NCBI GenBank assembly: GCA_027493055.1
Contig: JAPUDO010000046.1
Coordinates: 1-64,000 of the forward strand
Length of the DNA stretch: 64,000 nucleotides
Reading direction: 5' to 3'
From: Niabella sp.
GTDB lineage: Bacteria > Bacteroidota > Bacteroidia > Chitinophagales > Chitinophagaceae
The notes below the pieces were generated by a model. The model had not been told where the DNA came from. It was given only the letters and a program-made list of their open reading frames with translations, and did not search any database. Shown here piece after piece: positions 8,436-14,537 of the stretch. Position 1 is the stretch's first letter. Every line of letters starts with the position of its first letter. The position numbers and the translations under genes are program-made.

Positions 8436-8855
8436 CAAACCACATAGGTACCTGTGTGCTAAGTCAGGTAAATTTTGTCGTGATGTCCAAGGGACTCTTT
8501 ATATTGTTCCACCTTTTTCTTGATAAAAAGGTGGAGCCAAAAATCAAGGCTGTGAAAAAATTTGCTAAAAATGATTTCGCAAGCCTAAACCCGCCAAACT
8601 CGCTCCATAGATTTTAATAGTCACATAGACCCCGCTGGCTCAAACAGTGGCGGCTTCTTAACGGCTTACAAAATCATTTTCTTAACGCAATTTTTTCAAG
8701 GCCGTTCCAATTCGTTACAATAAACCTTTCATCCAACGTCATTGCATCATTGATTTTGCACAGCAAATAAATAGCTCAGAGCGACAGACATTATTTAATT
8801 GACACGGCACTCGTATTAAGCTATTTATCAAAAAACTATGCTCCTATGTGGTTTG
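8436..8855. repeat. Gene-free 420-bp segment bounded by 13-bp perfect inverted repeats
   Basis: CAAACCACATAGG at 8436-8448 is matched by its exact reverse complement at 8843-8855. Inside is a hairpin with 10-bp perfect arms, CCACCTTTTT (8509-8518) and AAAAAGGTGG (8525-8534), followed by AT-rich sequence without a credible gene. The ends and absence of coding suggest a small non-autonomous element or an interspersed repeat. No target duplication was recognised next to the arms. Confidence 0.5.
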
Positions 8856-8865
8856 ATACGCTTAA

Positions 8866-9162
8866 TTAACACGCCTGTTCGCAAAAACCGCGCATACCGT
8901 GCATCCGGCCTTCAAAAGCCTTTTTACGTTCATCAACGAATGCCTGCTTTTCTTCGGCCGACATTTTTGTCCATTTTTCGCAAAGCTCATCCAGCTTCTC
9001 CACGGAGAAACGGTCTTCGCCTATGTTGCCAAATCGCTCATTAGCAAATTCCAGCTTTTCGCTATCGGTCATCTTCGACCATTTTTCCCCGAACTGTTTC
9101 CTTGCTTCTTTATCGAAAGGGCTTCTTCCAAAGAATCCCATTCCAAAACCTCTTGTCATCAT
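8866..9162 (-). CDS. Small soluble protein with two KMTxxEK motifs
   Basis: A 98-residue charged protein without a clear signal peptide or membrane segment. It holds two copies of a helix-like motif: EKWSKMTDSEKLEFANERF (about residues 26-44) and EKWTKMSAEEKQAFVDERKKAF (about 61-82). The same motif appears once in the membrane protein at 8050-8412, so the two genes look like relatives on either side of a repeat-bounded segment. The N-terminus is Gly/Phe/Met-rich (MMTRGFGMGFFGR). Function unknown; proximity to an ECF sigma factor suggests a stress or metal response. Confidence 0.6.
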   Translation of the reverse strand: MMTRGFGMGFFGRSPFDKEARKQFGEKWSKMTDSEKLEFANERFGNIGEDRFSVEKLDELCEKWTKMSAEEKQAFVDERKKAFEGRMHGMRGFCEQAC

Positions 9163-9400
9163 AATTGTATTAATTTTTTACTTTATAATTTATTTCTTTA
9201 AGAACGCTCTTACTTATGAAGACAACTGAAAAGGAAAAATATTTTAAGAAAAGTCGGTTTTTTTGAGAAAATAAAATATTTCTCTTTTATCTTCTGTAAC
9301 AATATAAACCGGTCTTTAAAGATAGCCCTGCAGAATTATTTCAAAAGCCTGCCCTGACATAATAAGGGCACCTTACAGTACTATACTCAACAAAAAGGAA
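9163..9400. other. Intergenic stretch without recognised gene
   Basis: AT-rich sequence between the divergent small motif protein (minus) and the ABC-F leader (plus). I see no coding frame, hairpin or repeat of note in it; it should contain the minus-strand promoter of the 8866-9162 gene, which I could not place. Confidence 0.3.
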
Positions 9401-9408
9401 TATCTTTG
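9401..9408 (+). promoter_or_regulatory. Promoter -7 box (TATCTTTG) of the ABC-F gene
   Basis: TATCTTTG matches TAnnTTTG exactly and is followed by C, as is common. It lies 112 bp before the ABC-F start, predicting a leader of roughly 105 nt. No clear -33 box is visible upstream. Confidence 0.5.
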
Positions 9409-9433
9409 CAGACTTAAAATAAAGTAAGCGAAA

Positions 9434-9439
9434 ATGTAG
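9434..9439 (+). promoter_or_regulatory. Start-stop codon pair (ATGTAG) in the ABC-F leader
   Basis: An ATG immediately followed by TAG sits about 20 nt into the predicted leader, just after an A-rich stretch suited to ribosome binding in this phylum. Such a minimal open frame could hold a ribosome at this place. It may equally be chance. Confidence 0.3.
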
Positions 9440-9456
9440 TCTATCATTCCTTTCAG

Positions 9457-9496
9457 ACAATAAGAACGACAATCACCAAACCAATTGTCGTATTGT
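9457..9496 (+). terminator. Attenuator-like hairpin in the ABC-F leader
   Basis: The arms ACAATA + CGACAAT (9457-9462 and 9467-9473, separated by a 4-nt bulge) pair with ATTGTCG + TATTGT (9484-9490 and 9491-9496) around a 10-nt loop. A T-rich run follows (TTCATCTTTT). It lies between the predicted promoter and the ATG at 9521, where an attenuator would be expected. Confidence 0.45.
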
Positions 9497-9520
9497 TTCA
9501 TCTTTTAAAAGGAATAAATC

Positions 9521-11110
9521 ATGCTTACGATCCAGAATTTATCCTATACACATCCCAACAAAGATTTGCTGTTCAGCAACATCAACCTGACAGTAAACCA
9601 TCACGACAAAATAGCTTTAATCGGTAACAACGGGGCAGGAAAATCTACGTTGTTGAAAATCATTGCCAAAGAACTGCAACCGTCAAACGGGCAAATAAGC
9701 CTTAACGCCGAACCGTATTATATACCACAAATATTCGGTCAGTTCAATCATTTGAGGATAGCACAGGCGCTACGGATAGAAGGCAAACTGAACGCATTGA
9801 AAGAAATCCTTAACGGAAATACAGGCGAAGAAAATTTCAGTTTATTGAACGATGACTGGACGATAGAAGACCGCTGCAACGAAGCTTTGAATTATTGGCG
9901 CCTATCAGATCTGGACCTGTCGCAAAAAATGGGAACATTGAGTGGCGGGCAGAAAACAAAAGTTTTCCTTACCGGTATTTCCATTCATCAGCCTGAACTG
10001 GTTTTGCTGGACGAACCGAGCAACCACCTGGATATTCCGGGCAGACAATTGTTGTATGATTTTATACAATCCGCAAAAACCACGTTAATGATCGTAAGCC
10101 ACGACAGGAAACTATTGAACCTTTTAGATATCGTTTGTGAGCTGAACAAAAACGGAATTAAGGTTTATGGCGGTAATTACGATTTTTACCGGGAGCAAAA
10201 ACAAATTGAAACCAATGCGCTAAACCAGGATATTCAAAGCAAAGAAAAAGCGCTGAGAAAAGCCAGGGAGAAAGAACGGGAAACATTAGAAAGGCAACAA
10301 AAATTAGATAGCCGGGGAAAAGCCAAACAAGAAAAATCAGGCGTTGCCCGCATAATGATGAACACGTTGCGGAACAATGCCGAAAACAACACTGCCAAAC
10401 TAAAAAGCGTTCACGCAGAAAAAACAGGGAGCATCAGGCAGGAGTTACAAGACTTACGTTCTTCTCTTTCGGGAACCGACCAAATGAAATTTGGGTTTGA
10501 CGCCTCAAAACTGCACAAAGGAAAAAATCTTTTCATAGCTGACCATATCAATTTTGCCTACGGAAACGAAAAATATTTATGGCATAAAAACCTGAATTTT
10601 CAAATCGTTAGCGGAGAACGTATTGCCATAAAAGGTAAAAACGGCTCTGGCAAAACGACTTTAATACAAATAATCCTGGGAAATCTGAGACCGCAAACCG
10701 GAACGGTTTTTATTGCAGCAAACAAATCGGTTTATATAGACCAGGATTATTCTTTGATACATAATCAGCTGAAAGTTTATGAGCAGGCACAGCAATTTAA
10801 TATTTCTGCATTGCAGGAGCATGAAATAAAAATAAGATTGAACCGCTTTTTATTTACAAAAGCAGATTGGGATAAACCCTGCAGTGTTTTGAGTGGCGGG
10901 GAAAGAATGCGTTTAATGTTGTGCTGCCTGAATATCGGCAGTCAATCGCCCGATATTATTGTTCTGGACGAGCCTACCAACAACCTGGATATTCAGAATA
11001 TTGAAATACTAACAAACGCCGTCAATGATTACCAGGGTACATTGCTTGTTATTTCACACGATGCAACTTTTTTGGAGCAAATCAATATTGAACGGATAAT
11101 TGAACTTTAA
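9521..11110 (+). CDS. ABC-F family ATPase (ribosome protection-type)
   Basis: A 529-residue soluble protein with two ATP-binding cassettes and no membrane domain. Cassette 1: Walker A GNNGAGKSTLLK (about 36-47), signature LSGGQKTKVFL, Walker B LVLLDEPSNHLD. Cassette 2: GKNGSGKTTLIQ, LSGGERMRLML, IIVLDEPTNNLD. Between them (about residues 225-305) is a charged coiled-coil linker, the part that reaches into the ribosome in ABC-F proteins. Family members rescue stalled ribosomes or displace antibiotics such as macrolides, lincosamides and pleuromutilins. Which drug, if any, is not readable. The leader with hairpin and start-stop codon suggests drug-sensing control, as known for several resistance ABC-F genes. 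Monocistronic. Confidence 0.9.
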   Translation: MLTIQNLSYTHPNKDLLFSNINLTVNHHDKIALIGNNGAGKSTLLKIIAKELQPSNGQISLNAEPYYIPQIFGQFNHLRIAQALRIEGKLNALKEILNGNTGEENFSLLNDDWTIEDRCNEALNYWRLSDLDLSQKMGTLSGGQKTKVFLTGISIHQPELVLLDEPSNHLDIPGRQLLYDFIQSAKTTLMIVSHDRKLLNLLDIVCELNKNGIKVYGGNYDFYREQKQIETNALNQDIQSKEKALRKAREKERETLERQQKLDSRGKAKQEKSGVARIMMNTLRNNAENNTAKLKSVHAEKTGSIRQELQDLRSSLSGTDQMKFGFDASKLHKGKNLFIADHINFAYGNEKYLWHKNLNFQIVSGERIAIKGKNGSGKTTLIQIILGNLRPQTGTVFIAANKSVYIDQDYSLIHNQLKVYEQAQQFNISALQEHEIKIRLNRFLFTKADWDKPCSVLSGGERMRLMLCCLNIGSQSPDIIVLDEPTNNLDIQNIEILTNAVNDYQGTLLVISHDATFLEQINIERIIEL

Positions 11111-11117
11111 GAAACGG

Positions 11118-11411
11118 CTATTTTAATGTTTGTAAATAACTTTCAGCGTTCATTACCGGTATCAAGGTGTTTTTAAAATTCTTTTGATTTCGTGTAACAA
11201 TCAAATCACAATTGGTTGCAATAGCACTAAAATACTGCATAGCATCCTCAAAATCTTTAAAATCAGCAATATTTGCTCTCTCGATGACTGCATCATCCAT
11301 TATTGAAATATTATAATGAACGGGCATCAAAACTATCATTATAGATTTACCAACACTTTTCCGGGCAGTGCAGACACTGCCCGAGGCGCTGCCATGGTTT
11401 GTGTCACACAA
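11118..11411 (-). pseudogene. PIN-domain protein, C-terminal half only
   Basis: The last 65 or so residues match the second half of a PIN-domain nuclease: DFKDFEDAMQYFSAIATNCD, then LIVTRNQKNFKNT, then a closing PVMNAESYLQTL. The DFEDAMQY and TRN motifs hold two of the acidic and polar active-site positions. The first half, with the opening Asp strand, is missing. In its place the reading frame runs through a hairpin repeat (11363-11415), and the first 24 or so predicted residues come from that repeat. No antitoxin gene is adjacent. I read this as a VapC-like toxin broken by repeat insertion or rearrangement. It ends 7 bp from the ABC-F stop, convergent. Confidence 0.6.
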
Positions 11412-11415
11412 ACCA
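11363..11415. repeat. Double-hairpin repeat at the broken end of the PIN gene
   Basis: Two perfect hairpins lie side by side: GGGCAGTG/CACTGCCC (11363-11370, 11375-11382, 4-nt loop) and TGGTTTGTG/CACAAACCA (11395-11403, 11407-11415, 3-nt loop). The double-hairpin design resembles REP-like repeats. It sits exactly where the PIN domain loses its N-terminal half. Confidence 0.55.
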
Positions 11416-11552
11416 CGTGGTATTTATTTAAATAAAATTGATACCGGCTTATTATTACACAGTAATTTAAACTTTCTGATTTTCTCAAGCGCTACTTTTG
11501 CATTTTCATATTAGCAAGCAAATAAAAGGTTTTAGAAATCTTTGAATTCCGA

Positions 11553-11720
11553 TGGGTGCATAACATTTTAGCTTTTTAATGAACCCGAAGCGTTCTTATG
11601 TTTATGGCCCAATAAACCCTATTCGATGTTCTACCCCGATGGGGTCGCATATCAGGTGTATTCCTTTTTTCTATAAATATTTGACCTCTCCGAGGTCTTA
11701 AACAAAATGTCATGCACCCA
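11553..11720. repeat. REP/BIME-like element with inverted ends
   Basis: The ends TGGGTGCATAACATTTT (11553-11569) and AAAATGTCATGCACCCA (11704-11720) are inverted copies with one mismatch. Inside are two short hairpins, ACCCC-GAT-GGGGT (11633-11645) and GACCTC-TCC-GAGGTC (11683-11697). Size is about 170 bp with no coding. This matches the design of elements mobilised in trans by REP-associated tyrosine transposases; none is encoded here. The right end lies just beyond the stop codon of the DUF4130 gene. Confidence 0.6.
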
Positions 11721-11725
11721 ATATT

Positions 11726-12490
11726 TCAACCCTTCTTCTCCACCAAATATTTCCAATATCTTTTAGGCACATGCTGCAAATGCAGCTTAAGATTTTTACG
11801 GGCTTCTATGTTTGTACTTTTGAAGTATTGCTGCCAAAGATTTTGAAATTTCTCATCCTGCTCATCCAGGGAGATAGCGATAACAGGAGCCGTTAACGAT
11901 TGTTTTTGTTCGGGTGATAAAGCCACTTCCGAAACAGCAACTTTATCATACAGCAATCCATATTTTCTTTTTACGTCATAGATCAGCCAGAGCTGGTCAG
12001 CATAACGCTTCCTGAAAAAATCCGCAACCAGGGGCAGTACATTAAAATCCGGCTCGATAAGCGCAAAGTACATCCCATCACTACTTTTTTGAAAACGCAC
12101 AAATGCTTTCATACGATGGCGTTCACGGCTTACCTTTTTTAAGGTTTGGGCGAAATACAATACATCCACATCGCCAAAGTTTTCTAAAATGGCAATACCA
12201 GTTTTAAAAATTGCCGTAATGATTTTAAAAGAAGCATTCCATGCTTTTTCATCTTCCGATAAAAAGACACGATAAAAATCCTTTGTTTTTTCTACTCCTA
12301 TCTTCCTTTGTAATCCATCCTGTACTCTTTTTGCTTTCGCGGAGTCTGTGTATATGTCTCTTTTGTCAATGAAAAAATCACCTGAAAATTGTTGGGGCAT
12401 TAAGGGATTAACGTTCTGCTCTTTTCTTTCAAAGCTTTCAAAAACGCAACATAAAAAACCTGCATAACTGCCGTCGAATAAATAGTACAT
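11726..12490 (-). CDS. DUF4130/TIGR03915-type DNA repair protein
   Basis: A 254-residue soluble protein that opens with MYYLFDGSYAGFLCCVFES, the typical start of the TIGR03915 family. It continues with a helical middle (residues about 80-190) and ends in the conserved FKSTNIEARKNLKLHLQHVPKRYWKYLVEK. The family is found almost only beside a radical SAM protein of the TIGR03916 type, and together they are thought to act in DNA modification or repair; the chemistry is not established. Here the partner lies immediately upstream with a 1-bp gap, so the pair is a single unit. No export signal. Confidence 0.85.
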   Translation of the reverse strand: MYYLFDGSYAGFLCCVFESFERKEQNVNPLMPQQFSGDFFIDKRDIYTDSAKAKRVQDGLQRKIGVEKTKDFYRVFLSEDEKAWNASFKIITAIFKTGIAILENFGDVDVLYFAQTLKKVSRERHRMKAFVRFQKSSDGMYFALIEPDFNVLPLVADFFRKRYADQLWLIYDVKRKYGLLYDKVAVSEVALSPEQKQSLTAPVIAISLDEQDEKFQNLWQQYFKSTNIEARKNLKLHLQHVPKRYWKYLVEKKG

Positions 12491-12491
12491 T

Positions 12492-13748
12492 TTAGAAAAG
12501 TGCTAACTGTGCTTCGAGTATTTTACTTTTATATTTACTGTTCCCGTTTTGCAGGATACTGTTTCTGATAGTAGATACACCTGGCATTCCCAATATAAAA
12601 GGCGAATCGGCGCATACCATAAAATGTTTTGCCCTGTTATAGGCGATGCCCATTTTTCTTAACTGGTACTCATGCAGTTTTCCAAATTTCCTTGCCTGGA
12701 TGATCTTCAGGGCCGACTGCCGGCCAATACCCGGGATGCGGATGATCATTTTATAATCTGCCCTGTTAATATCCACAGGAAACAAATGCGGGTTACGTAA
12801 CGCCCAGCTAAGCTTCGGGTCAATATCCAGGTCCAGGTTGGTGTGTTCCTCATTTAAAATTTCATCCAGCTCAAAACCGTAAAAACGTAATAGCCAATCC
12901 GTTTGATATAAACGGTTCTCCCGGATCAATGGCGGTGCAGACCCAACCTGCGGTAATAAATTATTATTTGTATTCACAGGCACATAACCACTATAATACA
13001 CCCTTTTCAACTGATAATTTTTATAAAATGTTTTTGCTACGTTCATAATCTCAAAATCTGTTTCGGGTGTAGCGCCTATCACTATTTGCGTGCTTTGCCC
13101 TGCCGGTACAAAAACAGGAACGCGTTTGATTATTTTAGATTCGGATCTATAGCCCTTCATTTGCTCATTCACAAAAGCCAAGGGTTTCTTTACAGATTCA
13201 TGGTCTTTATCAGGCGCTACCATCTTTAACCCCGCTTCTGTAGGCATTTCCAGGTTGATGCTCATCCTGTCAACATATAATCCCGCTTCTTTGATCAGCT
13301 CTTCACTGGCGCCGGGGATGGTTTTTAAATGAATATAACCATTGTATTTTTCTTCAATCCGCAGCTTCTTTACAATTCTCAGTAAACGCTCCATAGTAAA
13401 ATCAGCATTCTTAAAAATACCTGAGCTCAGGAACAAGCCTTCAATATAATTCCTGCGGTAAAAATTCATGGTCAGCTCCACCACTTCATCAATTGTAAAA
13501 GCAGCCCTTTTCACATCATTGCTTCTCCTGCTCACGCAAAAAGCACAATCATAAATGCAATGATTGGTAAGTAAAATTTTCAGTAAAGAAACACACCGGC
13601 CATCTTCTGTATAAGTATGGCAAATACCCGAAGAAGAGGCATCACCAATACCTCCTGTATTTTTTCTTTTGCTGCCGCTTGAACTGCAGCTCACGTCGTA
13701 CTTAGCCGCATCCGCCAGTATTTTCAGTTTTTCTTCTATCCTTTCCAA
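12492..13748 (-). CDS. Putative DNA modification/repair radical SAM protein
   Basis: A 418-residue protein. The radical SAM iron-sulfur motif is C64-x3-C68-x2-C71 (TNHCIYDCAFC). Residues about 90-300 form the TIM-barrel-like core with conserved SSGIF and INLEMPTEAG segments. A C-terminal helix-hairpin-helix (about residues 330-375: IIRIPGIGRQSALKIIQARK) indicates DNA binding. This is the TIGR03916 layout. It probably uses a SAM-derived radical on a damaged or modified base, with the co-transcribed DUF4130 protein as partner. A perfect 11-bp inverted repeat covers its promoter (13770-13794), pointing to a specific repressor. Confidence 0.88.
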   Translation of the reverse strand: MERIEEKLKILADAAKYDVSCSSSGSKRKNTGGIGDASSSGICHTYTEDGRCVSLLKILLTNHCIYDCAFCVSRRSNDVKRAAFTIDEVVELTMNFYRRNYIEGLFLSSGIFKNADFTMERLLRIVKKLRIEEKYNGYIHLKTIPGASEELIKEAGLYVDRMSINLEMPTEAGLKMVAPDKDHESVKKPLAFVNEQMKGYRSESKIIKRVPVFVPAGQSTQIVIGATPETDFEIMNVAKTFYKNYQLKRVYYSGYVPVNTNNNLLPQVGSAPPLIRENRLYQTDWLLRFYGFELDEILNEEHTNLDLDIDPKLSWALRNPHLFPVDINRADYKMIIRIPGIGRQSALKIIQARKFGKLHEYQLRKMGIAYNRAKHFMVCADSPFILGMPGVSTIRNSILQNGNSKYKSKILEAQLALF

Positions 13749-13767
13749 TCCGAAATATTTATTACGG

Positions 13768-13794
13768 CAAATTTACTAAATTTTTTAGTAAATT
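13768..13794 (-). promoter_or_regulatory. Operator-like dyad over the promoter of the radical SAM operon
   Basis: On the minus strand TAAATTTG (13768-13775) is an exact -7 box, 20 bp before the radical SAM start. Overlapping it is a perfect inverted repeat, arms AATTTACTAAA (13770-13780) and TTTAGTAAATT (13784-13794) with three T's between. A repressor bound here would block the promoter. Confidence 0.6.
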
Positions 13795-13855
13795 ATTTCT
13801 TATGAACGTTAAAAATTCATATCGAGATCTTTACACGAATACATCGGCATCTTTA

Positions 13856-13863
13856 TATTTTTG
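13856..13863 (+). promoter_or_regulatory. -7 box (TATTTTTG) of rsmG
   Basis: Exact match to TAnnTTTG only 6 bp before the ATG at 13870, so the mRNA should be leaderless or nearly so. Confidence 0.45.
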
Positions 13864-13869
13864 CAGGCA

Positions 13870-14505
13870 ATGGACATTATCTTAAAATATTTTTCTGAGT
13901 TTTCAAATACCCAACTGGAACAGTTAAAAGCGCTGGAAGAACTGTATAAACAGTGGAATGAAAAAATAAATGTGATCAGCCGTAAAGATATTGACAGTCT
14001 TTATGAAAAGCATGTGCTGCATTCTTTAAGCATTGCTGCTGTGTATCATTTTGACGCAGGCAGCCGTATTGTGGATCTTGGCTGCGGCGGCGGATTTCCA
14101 GGTGTGCCGCTGGCCATATTTTTTCCTGATATTCATTTTCACATGGTAGATAGCATTGCTAAAAAACTAAAGGTAGTACAGGAGGTTGCTGAGGCAACCG
14201 GCCTGAAAAATATAACCGTTCAGCATACCCGCGTTGAAGACATAAAGGACAAAAAATTTGATTATGTTATTTCCCGTGCTGTAGCACCGCTTAAAGATCT
14301 TTGGAATTGGAGTAAACCTCTTATCCGGAAATCAAATACAGAAAAAAGTGATGATGCTCCTGCTCCCGGATTGATCTGCCTTAAAGGTGGCGACCTGGCA
14401 AAAGAAATCCAGGAAAGCAGCACGCGCCCTTATGTTACTGCTATTAAAAATATTTTTAAGGAGCCGTTTTTTGAAGAGAAGTATATTTTGTATATACCTA
14501 AATAG
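13870..14505 (+). CDS. rsmG: 16S rRNA (guanine-N7)-methyltransferase RsmG
   Basis: About 211 residues. It has the RsmG N-terminal helices (LYKQWNEKINVISRKDIDSLYEKHVLHSL), the SAM-binding motif VDLGCGGGFPGVPLAI (about 66-81), and the FDYVISRAVAPL motif (about 130-141) characteristic of the family. The enzyme methylates G527 of 16S rRNA; its loss gives low-level streptomycin resistance. The ATG at 13870 is preferred over the upstream in-frame TTG because that TTG overlaps the -7 promoter box. The gene is divergent from the radical SAM operon and convergent with PUL1. Confidence 0.92.
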   Translation: MDIILKYFSEFSNTQLEQLKALEELYKQWNEKINVISRKDIDSLYEKHVLHSLSIAAVYHFDAGSRIVDLGCGGGFPGVPLAIFFPDIHFHMVDSIAKKLKVVQEVAEATGLKNITVQHTRVEDIKDKKFDYVISRAVAPLKDLWNWSKPLIRKSNTEKSDDAPAPGLICLKGGDLAKEIQESSTRPYVTAIKNIFKEPFFEEKYILYIPK

Positions 14506-14537
14506 CCAACAATCCATGGACCATAGACCCTGGGCTA

